DNA of 64,000 nucleotides from CBDDKZ01 sp965230415 (GCA_965230415.1 CBDDKZ010000005.1:2666001-2730000); one strand, 5' to 3'. Shown: positions 9,618 to 18,428, counted from the first letter of the stretch. The notes: generated by a model from the letters alone, not told the origin. Numbers and translations are program-made.

Positions 9618-11506
9618 CATCTAACATTATTCAATTATTGCCCGATGCAATCGCTAATCAGATTGCTGCAGGAGAGGTTGTGCAACGACCGGCCTCTGTA
9701 GTGAAGGAGCTGCTTGAGAATGCGATAGATGCCGGGGCAAGCTCCGTTCAACTGATCGTTAAAGATGGTGGTAAAACGCTTATTCAGGTCATAGACAATG
9801 GAAAGGGAATGTCTGAGTCAGACGCGCGACTTTGCTTTGAAAGACACGCCACATCCAAGCTGAGAACAACAGAAGACCTTTTTAATATCCGTACACTTGG
9901 TTTTAGAGGGGAAGCCATGGCTTCTATCGCCGCGGTTGCCCAGGTGGAGCTGCGTACCAAACGCCCGGAAGATGAAGTGGGGCAATTGATAAAAATAGAA
10001 GGATCGGATATTCTGACACACGAAGAAACGGCTTGTCAGGATGGAACCTCTATTAAAGTGAAGAACCTCTTTTTCAATGTGCCGGCAAGGAGAAATTTCC
10101 TGAAGTCCAACCCTGTTGAATTGAAACATATCGTAGAAGAATTTCAGCGCGTGGCACTTGCCAACCCGGACATCACCTTTTCAATGATGCAAAACGATCT
10201 GGAAACATTTCGTTTGCCGGCGGCAAAACTCAGCCAGCGTATTGTGAATATATTCGGCAAAAGCTATCAGCAACAGCTGGCAGTGGTAGACGAAGACACA
10301 CCACTTGTTAAAATTAAAGGTTATGTGGGCAGGCCCGAGAGTGCTAAACGTACACGTGGAGAGCAGTATTTCTTTGCTAATAAGCGATTTATTAAGCACC
10401 CTTACCTGCATCATGCGGTGACAGATGCCTTTCAGGGTATGCTGGCAGAAAAGACCTACCCCTTTTATGTGCTGTTTATGGAAATAGAGCCGCGGCATAT
10501 CGATATAAATGTGCATCCAACCAAAACAGAAATAAAGTTTGACGATGAACGCTCGGTATATGGTATTATGAAGTCTGCCGTTAAAAAGGCCTTGGGAGTA
10601 CATAATATTGCACCCAGCATTGATTTTGAACAAGACATCAATTTTGGTATATCAACTATTGGCAAACGCGATTATGGTAATGAAAAACCGCCTTTCGAAG
10701 TACCTCCTATCAATAATATACCTCAAAAAAATACAACGCCAAGAGAAAAGCATAATCAGGACAACTGGCAAAACCTGTATCAGGGTTTCGATAGTGGTTC
10801 TCAGCCATTGAGTCAACCTCCATTTGAGCAAAGCGACTTTGAACTAACATCACCTCAAAGTGGTGATGAACCTCAGACAATACGGGTAGCAAGTGCGATG
10901 AACAATCGCGAGGGTGAAGTGCCTATGTTGGAGAAACAGACCGATAATACCTTCCAAATTCAGCAGCGTTATATTATTGCGCATGTTAAATCAGGTATTA
11001 TGATGATAGACCAGCAAGCGGCTCATGAGCGTGTATTGTACGAAAAATATTTAAAAGCGCAGGAAAATAAGCGCACAGCTTCGCAGCAATTTCTCTTTCC
11101 GCAGCAGTTGGAGTTAAGCGTAACAGATTATGCATTGGTTCAGGAACTGACCGAAGAAATTAAGAGTCTGGGTTTTTCATTTGAAGATTTTGGACGTAAT
11201 ACGATTGTACTAAATGGTATTCCTGCCGATGTTCCAGCGGGTTCCGAACAAGCCTTATTTGAGGGATTTATCGAGCAGTTTAAGTTAAATAAATCAGAGT
11301 TGAAGCTCGAAAACAGCGAAAACCTGGCTCGTGCCCTGGCTAAGCGATCGGCTATCAAAAAAGGGAAAAGTTTGAATAGAGAAGAGATGAATGGTCTCAT
11401 AGATGAGCTATTTGCCTGTCGGCAGCCAAATAATGCGCCAAACGGGAACCTAACCTTTGTAATATTGGGTTCAGATACTATAGAAAATTATTTTACGCAA
11501 CGTTAG
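9614..11506 (+). CDS. mutL: DNA mismatch repair protein MutL
   Basis: A 630-residue GHKL ATPase. It is recruited by MutS at mismatches and, in organisms without MutH, nicks DNA through its C-terminal endonuclease domain. The N-terminal ATPase motifs are clear: IAAGEVVQRPASVVKELLENAIDAG at about 16-40 (motif I with the catalytic Glu), DNGKGM, and GFRGEAMASI. A proline/glutamine-rich linker (about 340-440) leads to a dimerisation domain starting at QIQQRYIIA. The endonuclease-type motif DQQAAHERVLYE is present (ideal DQHAxxERxxYE, with Gln for the His), as is the C-terminal ACRQPNN. It overlaps the upstream membrane protein gene by four bases. Confidence 0.95.
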   Translation: MTSNIIQLLPDAIANQIAAGEVVQRPASVVKELLENAIDAGASSVQLIVKDGGKTLIQVIDNGKGMSESDARLCFERHATSKLRTTEDLFNIRTLGFRGEAMASIAAVAQVELRTKRPEDEVGQLIKIEGSDILTHEETACQDGTSIKVKNLFFNVPARRNFLKSNPVELKHIVEEFQRVALANPDITFSMMQNDLETFRLPAAKLSQRIVNIFGKSYQQQLAVVDEDTPLVKIKGYVGRPESAKRTRGEQYFFANKRFIKHPYLHHAVTDAFQGMLAEKTYPFYVLFMEIEPRHIDINVHPTKTEIKFDDERSVYGIMKSAVKKALGVHNIAPSIDFEQDINFGISTIGKRDYGNEKPPFEVPPINNIPQKNTTPREKHNQDNWQNLYQGFDSGSQPLSQPPFEQSDFELTSPQSGDEPQTIRVASAMNNREGEVPMLEKQTDNTFQIQQRYIIAHVKSGIMMIDQQAAHERVLYEKYLKAQENKRTASQQFLFPQQLELSVTDYALVQELTEEIKSLGFSFEDFGRNTIVLNGIPADVPAGSEQALFEGFIEQFKLNKSELKLENSENLARALAKRSAIKKGKSLNREEMNGLIDELFACRQPNNAPNGNLTFVILGSDTIENYFTQR

Positions 11507-11511
11507 AAAAT

Positions 11512-12093
11512 ATGATGAGATTAACACCGGTTGTAAGAAACCTGTTGTATTTAAATATAGGAGTTTTTTTAATTCAATATATTCTTCCTGAGTTTTCAGG
11601 CTATGGAATTTTATTTCCTCCAGGCTCAGGATTATTTATGCCTCACCAGATTATTACTCACATGTTTATGCATGCGGGGTTTTCACATATCCTGTTTAAT
11701 ATGCTTGGACTTATCTTTATGGGGCCAATACTGGAACAGACGATAGGGGATAAACGATTTTTAATATTGACAGTGGTTAGTGGCTTAGGGGCAGTGTTTT
11801 TGCAATTAGCATCTGGTTATTTATTAGGTAATAGTGCCCCGATGCTTGGTTTTTCAGGTGTCGTCATAGGTATTGTTGTTGCGACAGCCATTTATTATCC
11901 CAATATAGAAGTAATGATTTATTTTCTATTTCCGGTAAAATTGAAATATTTGGCTATATTTTACGTCATTTATGATTTGTTTAATGGCTTAACTAATCAT
12001 TCTTCAAATGTGGCACATTTTGCGCATTTGGGGGGCGCATTATTTGCAGTATTACTGTTGAAGTATTGGCGATCAAAAAATAATTTTAGATGA
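11512..12093 (+). CDS. Rhomboid family intramembrane serine protease
   Basis: A 193-residue, six-helix membrane protein. The catalytic serine lies in GFSG (about residues 112-115) and the partner histidine in FAHLGGA near residue 170, matching the rhomboid Ser/His dyad. HMFMHAGFSHILFNMLGLIFMG is the conserved early helix region, with the Asn and His that form the oxyanion hole. Rhomboids cut transmembrane helices of substrates within the inner membrane; the substrate is unknown. It lies five bases after mutL and overlaps the next gene by four bases, so mutL and the two rhomboids form one transcription unit. Confidence 0.92.
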   Translation: MMRLTPVVRNLLYLNIGVFLIQYILPEFSGYGILFPPGSGLFMPHQIITHMFMHAGFSHILFNMLGLIFMGPILEQTIGDKRFLILTVVSGLGAVFLQLASGYLLGNSAPMLGFSGVVIGIVVATAIYYPNIEVMIYFLFPVKLKYLAIFYVIYDLFNGLTNHSSNVAHFAHLGGALFAVLLLKYWRSKNNFR

Positions 12094-12986
12094 GTATTTG
12101 GGAGGAATATAAAAATTCATTTCGCAGACCCGGAAACATGGTCATCAAATTGATGCTGGTCAATTTGACCATCTTTGTGTTGGGCAATATCATGCTGCTC
12201 GTTTTTGGGGACAGCGGAAATATGATATATAATAAACTTTTTACTATCCCCGGAAATCTGAGGTCCTTTGTGTTTCAGCCCTGGTCTCTGGTAACATACG
12301 GATTTGCACAGCTTGAATTTATGCACTTTTTGATGAATATGATTTTCCTTTATTTCTTTGGTGATATTGTAAGCAAGCTGGTTGGCCCTGATCGGGTGCT
12401 GCCGGTATATATTTTAGGTGTACTGGCCGGTGGCATTTCCTTTCTGTTAGTGTTTTCCATTGCCGGTCAGATGGGCTATGCTACAGGGGTGATGTTAGGT
12501 TCTTCGGCGGCTGTTTTTAGCTTGGCAGTAGTGGCCGCATTGCAAGCTCCTAATCTGGAAGCACGATTTCTTATTTTTCCAATCAAACTCAAATTCATTG
12601 TAATTGTATTTATACTACTGTCTTTCACCAGACTCAGACAGGGTATGAATGTTGGCGGCGAACTGGCTCATCTCGCCGGGGCATTTGCCGGTTATTATTA
12701 CTTTAACCAGTTGAAAAAGGGGAAAGATATAGGTGCTTTTGTCAATAATTTTATCAACTGGGCTCAAGAGTTGTTTAAACCGAAGCCAAAAATCAAAGTA
12801 TCACATAAGCGCGAAGGAGCTTTCAAGTCTGCTAAGAAAAGTGAATCCGCAAGTACTTATGCCTCATCCGAAAAAGTAGATCAGGAAGAAATTGACGCCA
12901 TCCTTGATAAAATTTCACAATCGGGATACGAAAGCTTATCCAAAGAGGAAAAACGAAAACTGTTTTCTGCCAGTCAAAAGAAATGA
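12090..12986 (+). CDS. Second rhomboid family protease with a soluble C-terminal tail
   Basis: A 298-residue membrane protein with six helices in residues 20-205 and a charged, Lys/Glu-rich cytosolic tail (about 215-298, ending in a short helical LSKEEKRKLFSAS segment). The active-site serine is in GSSAA, where the usual GxSG second Gly is Ala; the histidine is in ELAHLAGAFAG. An Ala there is frequent in the paired second rhomboid of Bacteroidota, so activity is plausible but not proven. The start codon overlaps the stop of the preceding rhomboid (ATGA), which argues for coupled translation and perhaps a shared function. Confidence 0.88.
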   Translation: MSIWEEYKNSFRRPGNMVIKLMLVNLTIFVLGNIMLLVFGDSGNMIYNKLFTIPGNLRSFVFQPWSLVTYGFAQLEFMHFLMNMIFLYFFGDIVSKLVGPDRVLPVYILGVLAGGISFLLVFSIAGQMGYATGVMLGSSAAVFSLAVVAALQAPNLEARFLIFPIKLKFIVIVFILLSFTRLRQGMNVGGELAHLAGAFAGYYYFNQLKKGKDIGAFVNNFINWAQELFKPKPKIKVSHKREGAFKSAKKSESASTYASSEKVDQEEIDAILDKISQSGYESLSKEEKRKLFSASQKK

Positions 12987-13057
12987 TTCGAAAGGGAGTA
13001 TTGTCTATTGTTTTAGACGTTGCTACTTCATTTGAAACTCTCTAAATAAACGCAATT

Positions 13058-13447
13058 GTGGACATAAAGGACAGAAAGGATATAGAACATCTTGTCAATA
13101 GCTTTTACGTTAAAATAAGAGCGCATTACCTCTTGGGACCTATTTTTAATCGCGCTATTTCAGACTGGCCACATCATTTAAGCCACCTGTCCGATTTTTG
13201 GGAAACCAATTTGTTTGCTGTACCCAAGTTTAAAGGTCGTCCGCCGCTTGTACATGCCGAAGTTGACAAGCAGGAAGGTTATTCTATTACACAACAGCAC
13301 TTCGACGAGTGGTTGCTACTATGGAATGCTACAGTAGATGAACTCTTTCAGGGAGAAACAGCTAACAGAGCTAAGCAACATGCTGCGGGAATCGCTGTTA
13401 TTCTGCTAAGCAGAATCATATATATGCGCCCGAAAGGAGAGGGGTGA
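13058..13447 (+). CDS. Group III truncated haemoglobin
   Basis: A 129-residue haem protein. The group III fingerprint is visible: Tyr17 (B10) in SFYVKI, LGPIFN at about 26-31, FWETNLF, the proximal His66 in PLVHAEV and Trp85 in FDEWLLL. These proteins bind O2 or NO and are linked to NO detoxification or microaerobic life. The start is the GTG at 13058; an in-frame TAA at 13043 rules out a longer form. A second group III globin is encoded at 33657-34094 inside the NO operon. This copy stands alone, converging with a small gene whose stop is seven bases away. Confidence 0.92.
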   Translation: MDIKDRKDIEHLVNSFYVKIRAHYLLGPIFNRAISDWPHHLSHLSDFWETNLFAVPKFKGRPPLVHAEVDKQEGYSITQQHFDEWLLLWNATVDELFQGETANRAKQHAAGIAVILLSRIIYMRPKGEG

Positions 13448-13454
13448 TTTGTGT

Positions 13455-13706
13455 TTACCCTTTAACTGGGTGATTTTGACTCAACCAGCTTTTAAAAGAC
13501 GCTGTATCCTCAAATATTAAACTTTTTGCTTGTGGAAGAACGGTTGCTTTAACCGGAGGGCCCAACTCCGTGACCTTTTCCAACAATTCATTCAGCTGTG
13601 TTTGATGGGCTTCCCAAAACACCTTTTTATCTCCAAAATAGTCTTCACCGAAGAGAGAAATGATTTCTCCATTGTTGAGTGTGATGCTATGTTTAATAGT
13701 AAACAC
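13455..13706 (-). CDS. Small conserved hypothetical protein
   Basis: An 83-residue soluble protein with no signal peptide or membrane segment. The first 40 residues read as beta strands (FTIKHSITLNNGEIISLFG), followed by a helix (HQTQLNELLEKVTELG) and a C-terminal helix with SFKSWLSQNHP. The only start is GTG at 13706. It converges with the truncated haemoglobin gene and lies 28 bases downstream of the serine hydrolase gene on the same strand. I do not recognise the family. Confidence 0.55.
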   Translation of the reverse strand: MFTIKHSITLNNGEIISLFGEDYFGDKKVFWEAHQTQLNELLEKVTELGPPVKATVLPQAKSLIFEDTASFKSWLSQNHPVKG

Positions 13707-13734
13707 TTTTATACTTCAATAATTAATTCAGGCA

Positions 13735-14826
13735 TTAATGTTTATTCGAGAATGTTGGTAGAAAAATGTCATTCATAATGGCAAAAGCCAATTTGTCTTC
13801 CTGTGAATTGTAGGCACCTCCTGTAAATACCGCAACCAGGTCTAATTCCGGAATTACCATTATATACTGACCGCCATTTCCCGTTGCAGTTTTGCTCATA
13901 ATCACTTTATCATCGATTTTGTAGGGAATATTCCACCAGAGATAACCATAGTCAATACCGGTGATTTTTGTTTTCGATTTAGTAGACTCCTCAATCCATT
14001 TCTCCGAAACAATTTGTTCGCCTTTCCACACTCCTTTGTTAAGTATCAATTGACCAATCTTCGCCATATCACGGGAAGTCATGTAGAGTCGCTTTGCCGA
14101 TGGTATTACTTCTTTGTTTGAAGTATGCCCCCATTTTACCTTATTAATTCCTAGAGGACCGAATAAGTACTTTTCGGCGAATTGGTCGATGGACATGCCC
14201 GATGATTGGCTAATTATTTCAGCAAGCAGCACCGTTCCCATTGAACAATAATTTGATACGGTTCCGGGTTCATGGAGCATGGGTAAGTTGAGTGTGTACT
14301 GAAGCCAATCGTCTTTTTTATAGACCTTATCTTCTTGCCCTTTTGATTTTTGATTCCAGTCGTTACAGTCAAGTCCACTAGACATGGTCAATAGATGGTT
14401 GATGGTGATTTTTTCCTTTCTTTGATCTAGATTCTTTTTGGGTGTTGGGTTCTTGAGGTAGTTCGATATTGGGTCGTTAATGCTGGCTATAAAACCTTTG
14501 TCGATTGCTATTCCCATTAAAATAGACCGGATGCTTTTGGTGGCAGAACGAAGGTCGTGTGTGTTATTTGCGGTGTGTCCGTTGAAATATTCTTCAATAA
14601 TTAATTCCTTATTTTTTACCAACAAAACGCTATGAATTTGATGTTCTCCGTTTTGTAGTTGATGGAAGAGCTTATAAACCAAAGTAGTGTCTATTTGCTT
14701 TGATTTCAGATTGTTTGTCACCCATCCGTCTTGAAGTACTTCCGGTTGTGTATAGGTGTAAGTTTGTCCATAGCTGAGTGAATTCATTAACAGCACTAAA
14801 ATGCTTAATTTAACTGTGTTTTTCAT
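13735..14826 (-). CDS. Secreted serine hydrolase of the class C beta-lactamase family
   Basis: A 363-residue protein with a signal peptide (about 1-20, ending SYGQ). The SxxK motif is in RSATKSI (about residues 92-98). The second motif is NYCS where YxN is typical, and the third motif region is near TATGNGGQY (HxG/KTG equivalent degenerate). This places it among the estD/PBP4*-like hydrolases that act on esters, D-amino-acid peptides or cyclic oligomers rather than true beta-lactam resistance enzymes. It is 16 bases downstream of the N-acetyltransferase gene on the same strand. Substrate unknown. Confidence 0.85.
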   Translation of the reverse strand: MKNTVKLSILVLLMNSLSYGQTYTYTQPEVLQDGWVTNNLKSKQIDTTLVYKLFHQLQNGEHQIHSVLLVKNKELIIEEYFNGHTANNTHDLRSATKSIRSILMGIAIDKGFIASINDPISNYLKNPTPKKNLDQRKEKITINHLLTMSSGLDCNDWNQKSKGQEDKVYKKDDWLQYTLNLPMLHEPGTVSNYCSMGTVLLAEIISQSSGMSIDQFAEKYLFGPLGINKVKWGHTSNKEVIPSAKRLYMTSRDMAKIGQLILNKGVWKGEQIVSEKWIEESTKSKTKITGIDYGYLWWNIPYKIDDKVIMSKTATGNGGQYIMVIPELDLVAVFTGGAYNSQEDKLAFAIMNDIFLPTFSNKH

Positions 14827-14842
14827 AGTGTGTGGTCGGCTT

Positions 14843-15601
14843 TCATTTTTTCTTCATTAATCCAAACCATTTAAATAATTGTTCAGCGTACTCACTTGCT
14901 AATAATTCAATTTTCTTGTGAACAACACCTTCTCTTGTGATTTTTAAGGTGTTTCCTGTTATTGACACTCGTCCATCTTTCGTAGGTTTAGAGATCAATT
15001 TCTTTTGAGTAAAATGAGAGTTAGGACTTATTTGATGGTATTCACACATGCCTTGAAATTCATTTAATTCTCTGCTCTTTATTGTGAATTTGTATTCGAT
15101 ACTATTCACTTGACCACTTAATTTTGAAACGGTAAAGCCTCCATTTATTTGTTCCACTACGAAATTTCCTCTAGGGTCTTTTTGAATCTTGTTTGGTTCA
15201 ATAATTAAAGGATTAAATGCAAATTCACCAAAACCAACATCTACTAAATATTCATTTTGGTTCCACTCAACGATGATTGCCATATGGTCATATTCTTTTC
15301 CAAAATCTGTCTTTTTACTGTCGTAAACCCTTGCTGAAATTATTTTGGATTTGAAACCAACTGTATTCAAAAGATGGTGGAACAAACCATTTAGTTCGTA
15401 ACAAAATCCTCCTCTTTTTTCGATTACTACTTTATTGTAAAATTTTGCGACATCTAATTCAATTGGTCGCTTGTTATGAATATCCAAATTCTCAAAAGGA
15501 ACATTCAGAAGATGTTTTTCTTGCAGTTCTTTTAAAACTTCAAGATTTGGCTTGACATCTCCTTTGTAATTAATCCTATTTATGTATTCCTTGACATTCA
15601 T
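14843..15601 (-). CDS. Arylamine N-acetyltransferase
   Basis: A 252-residue cysteine acyltransferase. From the ATG at 15601 the catalytic triad is Cys67 in RGGFCYELN, His106 in YDHMAI and Asp121 in VDVGFG, all in the canonical NAT context; NVPFENLDIHN near 33-43 is also diagnostic. It moves acetyl groups from acetyl-CoA to arylamines, hydrazines or an amine precursor. An upstream GTG at 15616 gives five more residues but lies inside the attC-like element, so I prefer the ATG. The attC-like element directly before the gene suggests it may have arrived as a mobile cassette. Confidence 0.9.
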   Translation of the reverse strand: MNVKEYINRINYKGDVKPNLEVLKELQEKHLLNVPFENLDIHNKRPIELDVAKFYNKVVIEKRGGFCYELNGLFHHLLNTVGFKSKIISARVYDSKKTDFGKEYDHMAIIVEWNQNEYLVDVGFGEFAFNPLIIEPNKIQKDPRGNFVVEQINGGFTVSKLSGQVNSIEYKFTIKSRELNEFQGMCEYHQISPNSHFTQKKLISKPTKDGRVSITGNTLKITREGVVHKKIELLASEYAEQLFKWFGLMKKK

Positions 15602-15612
15602 TTTTTTGCTTG

Positions 15613-15676
15613 CCACTAACGTTTTGGCTAAGCTGCGTTTTAATGCAGTTTAGGTTTTGTTGTACCGCGTTATAGT
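15613..15676 (-). repeat. attC-like cassette recombination site candidate
   Basis: Between the PD-(D/E)XK-like gene and the acetyltransferase gene lies an imperfect palindrome of about 60 bases. On the minus strand it begins TATAACGCGGTACAAC, contains the stem CTAAACTGC / GCAGCTTAG around a short loop, and ends CCAAAACGTTAGTG. The outer AAC/GTT pair, inner hairpin and position immediately after a stop codon (the TAA at 15670-15672 is part of it) fit an integron attC site. GCGGTACAAC reappears, inverted with respect to this copy, at 16767-16776 just upstream of the same gene. No integrase is in the window. It could instead be a family-specific interspersed repeat. Confidence 0.45.
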
Positions 15677-16755
15677 TTACTCGCTGTTTCTTTGTATTTA
15701 CCGTTAATTACCTTTAAAACAGGGAACTCATTTTGTTTGGCTAATTCTTTTAATTCTTCAAGCTTTGGATTGTCTTTTACATCTATTACCACGTAATATG
15801 ATTTGTTTGTGCCCTCTGCTAGATTATAAGCCTTGAGTTGTTTAGTATATCCGTCTATTAGTTTATTGTTTGAGGTGAGTTTTAATTCAACATTAATCTT
15901 GACTGCATTACCCCTTGAGAACTTAAAATCAACAGAACCACTACCCGAGTTGGTTTCGGGGCTCACATCTAAATCATTCGCAATGCAATAGATCTGAGCA
16001 ACCGAAAAGAATAGCTTTTGACTCACACTTTCATGTTTAATCGTCTTTTTGTCCTTTTCATAAAGTAACCTGTGCAATCCGTTATATTCAACCTGCGTCT
16101 TAAATTGATTACAGATTTCATCAATTATCTGATTTTCCTCTTTCTCAGCCAGTTCAGAATCACCGGTATAAGGAATAGAAATATTGTTTATTCTATTACC
16201 AACAATGGTAGTTCCTCCATAGATATGAACTACTTGTTCTTTTTGTTCAAGAATAGATTCTTTAAAATGGTCATCTTTACTTATGACATGTTCATCAGTT
16301 TTGGTTCTTAAGGGAATTCGAGAAATCAATTCGTTCATTTCAATTTCAACATTGAAATGCAACAAATAAATAGCGTTATATAAGTCAAGAAAGTATTTTT
16401 CAGTTAGCTTTTCTCTTATATCTGCAGACACGTCCTTTACAGAGAACAAGGATTTAAAATATGTGTATTCAGGATTGATTTTATGTACGCTTTCAGGCCC
16501 CGTTAAACTTAAATCAGAGTATAGTAAGCGGGACTCTTCTCTGAGACGATACAAATACAAAAAGTGACTGTCATCATGAAGAGTTTCAAGATTCTGGTCG
16601 ATTTCATCAAAGGCTTCTACAAGATATTTATCGTTTAAATATCCACGAATATCAGTAATATCATACAGTCTATCCTCTAGTGTATAAAACAGGGCTTGTT
16701 TTATATCAAACAAATTCCAAAGCTTAAGCCATTTCTCTTCTTCTATTTCTTGCAT
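15670..16755 (-). CDS. Uncharacterised protein with a C-terminal PD-(D/E)XK nuclease-like domain
   Basis: A 361-residue soluble protein, largely helical up to about residue 175. A middle strand region (VVHIYGGTTIVGNRINNISI, 175-194) resembles the beta segments seen before effector domains. The C-terminal part (about 240-345) carries GSVDFKFSRG (Asp276), NVELKLTS (Glu290 and Lys292) and GYTKQLKAY (Gln306). That is the D...ExK...Q arrangement of restriction-endonuclease-like folds used in many phage-defence and repair proteins. Nuclease activity is inferred. The gene is single, lies in the accessory region and is flanked by the attC-like element and an inverted GCGGTACAAC copy. Confidence 0.7.
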   Translation of the reverse strand: MQEIEEEKWLKLWNLFDIKQALFYTLEDRLYDITDIRGYLNDKYLVEAFDEIDQNLETLHDDSHFLYLYRLREESRLLYSDLSLTGPESVHKINPEYTYFKSLFSVKDVSADIREKLTEKYFLDLYNAIYLLHFNVEIEMNELISRIPLRTKTDEHVISKDDHFKESILEQKEQVVHIYGGTTIVGNRINNISIPYTGDSELAEKEENQIIDEICNQFKTQVEYNGLHRLLYEKDKKTIKHESVSQKLFFSVAQIYCIANDLDVSPETNSGSGSVDFKFSRGNAVKINVELKLTSNNKLIDGYTKQLKAYNLAEGTNKSYYVVIDVKDNPKLEELKELAKQNEFPVLKVINGKYKETASKL

Positions 16756-16780
16756 CTGTCTTTTATGCGGTACAACGTTT

Positions 16781-16919
16781 GAGTAAAGTACATATGTACT
16801 TTACTCCCATTTTAGAAACCGTAGAATTATCCGTATAATTCTACGCTTATGGTTTATTTTTCAGTATTAATACACATAAACTTTAGAATATGTTGCACTA
16901 AACCGCTTTCGCGGTAGTG
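16781..16919. repeat. Cluster of three hairpin-forming inverted repeats
   Basis: Three separate structures lie in 139 bases: a perfect 26-base palindrome at 16781-16806 (GAGTAAAGTACAT and its complement); a perfect 11-base stem with loop CCGT at 16820-16845 (CGTAGAATTAT), framed by AAACC/GGTTT at 16816-16820 and 16851-16855; and an ACCGC-TTTC-GCGGT hairpin extended by CACT/AGTG at 16896-16919. They sit between the PD-(D/E)XK-like gene and the IS91-type transposase remnant, so they may be transposon or cassette ends. No gene is visible here. Confidence 0.75.
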
Positions 16920-16943
16920 TGTGGTGAAAAATACGTCTAAGAA

Positions 16944-17366
16944 TTGATAACTAAAAAAAATACCGTTATGAATTCTAAAAACAGTAAAGGAGGTGTTCTT
17001 TATTACCGAGATCGCAGAGCTGGTGATAAAAAGAAAGTGATGGCGCTGTCGGTAAAGGAATTTATAAAACGATTCTCTTACCATATATTACCAGCTGGTT
17101 TTGTGAAAATCCGGCATTATGGTTTGTTCTCTACCCGTGTCAAACAAGAAAAACTGACTCAGGTACGTAAAGCCTTAGGCCAGCAAAGTAGTGAAAGGGC
17201 AAAAAAGCGCAGTGCAGCCGAGGTGATCTTCATAACCACCGGTGTGAATATTTACCAATGCCCTGTATGCAATGAAGGAGAGCTGGTGGTGGTGAAATTG
17301 ATTCCTTCGAGTAGAGGTTCACCCAATCGATTACCGACTCAAATTAAAACAATAGGTAGGGGGTAG
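16944..17366 (+). mobile_element. IS91-type transposase remnant (C-terminal part)
   Basis: The 140-codon frame matches only the C-terminal third of Bacteroidota IS91-family (Y2/HUH) transposases. The recognisable parts are LYYRDRRAGDKKKVMALSV, EFIKRFSYHILPAGFVKIRHYGL and a final zinc-ribbon half CPVC. An in-frame TAA at 16938 and the missing catalytic tyrosine/HUH regions mean it is 5'-truncated and not functional. A TTG at 16944 or the ATG at 16968 could start translation, but I read it as a relic. Hairpins just upstream may derive from the element's termini. Confidence 0.78.
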
Positions 17367-17792
17367 TTTATCAGTGCTTTATGGGTATAGAGCGACAGGG
17401 AGGCTATTATCAAAAGTAAAATAGAAGTAACAAAAAATAAGATAACAAGATAATTTTGAATGATAACGACCAGAAAGAAAGAGTTGAGACAAAGAAAATA
17501 GCGCTAACGTACATAACGATAAAGCCGAGAATATACGCCAGAAGAAAAAACGAAGGATTGAAATTACACAGCGAAAAATAGCAACGATAGCTGCCGAATG
17601 AACGGGCAGCTTACTGCAACAGTTAGAAAAAATCAAGTCCCCTGGACCCACTAGATTTTGGGTTCTAATTGTATAACGCATATAAAATACATGACACATT
17701 TTAATTACTAATACGGTTATATTGAAATAACGGCAGCATCAAAAAAATCTTCTGACTCGGAGGTCATTTATTAAATGCTTGTGGAATGGGTA
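17367..17792. other. Noncoding stretch after the transposase remnant
   Basis: No convincing gene in 426 bases. An open frame on the minus strand (17379-17699) has a Phe/Ser/Cys-rich composition typical of a chance reading of A-rich DNA. A GCTGCC/GGCAGC hairpin lies at 17590-17610 and the motif CGCTAACGTACATAACG near 17500 resembles an attC half-site. The whole stretch looks like decayed mobile DNA. Confidence 0.5.
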
Positions 17793-18428
17793 TCAGAAAT
17801 TTAAAAATTCATTCGTGTCAATACGGAGCAAGAGCCTTTTTTCTCCACTTGCTTCAATCGTAGGGCTGCAATGTACAACAGGGTTTGATTCCTCTTGCGG
17901 GTATAAGGCTCCTTTTAAGATGACAACCGATCCGGTAGCTGCTTGTCTGATATTGTTTTCGTTAATTACTATACATTCATTGTCACTATTAGCGTTTAAT
18001 GATCGTCGGTTTATATTTTCTTCTGTTAACCATAAAGTTCCTGGTCCGCTATAAGTGCAAAGTAATCTTAAATCATTGACGTCTGTATGGAATTTTCTGC
18101 ACATATTATCGTTTATGGTAGCTAACAATAAGCGAAAACTTTGCGCTTTGGTAATTGCTTCGAAATGGTTTAAGAGTTCTTTGATATCTTTATTGATTGC
18201 CTGGAATTTATGTGGATCAATTACCTTGTTAATAGCGTTTAAAATAACATCGATAGTTCCACTTAGTCTTAATTCAATAGCTTGTTTTAGCAGGTTGTTA
18301 ATCTCATCATTTAAGAAGTTTATTTCTCGATTATAGATAACTATGTTTATAGCACCCTGATGAATGTTTTCCAATACTTCAGGTTTAGTAGCTATTGAGT
18401 AATTTTTAGTGGTAGTGACTGTTTTCAT
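17793..18428 (-). CDS. DUF1826 family protein
   Basis: A 211-residue soluble protein. The C-terminal half has the DUF1826 signature KFHTDVNDLRLLCTYSGPGTLW (about 113-134), followed by polar His/Asp/Cys residues that could bind metal (PVVHCSP). The family has no assigned reaction. In proteobacteria DUF1826 genes often neighbour zinc-starvation genes of the COG0523 GTPase group, so a link to metal supply is possible. Here it is divergent from a DUF6702-HupE pair that also looks like a metal module. No signal peptide. Start ATG at 18428. Confidence 0.82.
   Translation of the reverse strand: MKTVTTTKNYSIATKPEVLENIHQGAINIVIYNREINFLNDEINNLLKQAIELRLSGTIDVILNAINKVIDPHKFQAINKDIKELLNHFEAITKAQSFRLLLATINDNMCRKFHTDVNDLRLLCTYSGPGTLWLTEENINRRSLNANSDNECIVINENNIRQAATGSVVILKGALYPQEESNPVVHCSPTIEASGEKRLLLRIDTNEFLNF

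Noticed and set aside
17379..17699. A 106-codon minus-strand open frame
   Set aside because: Composition (Phe, Ser, Cys, Leu) matches the complement of A-rich noncoding DNA; no signal peptide or domain is convincing.
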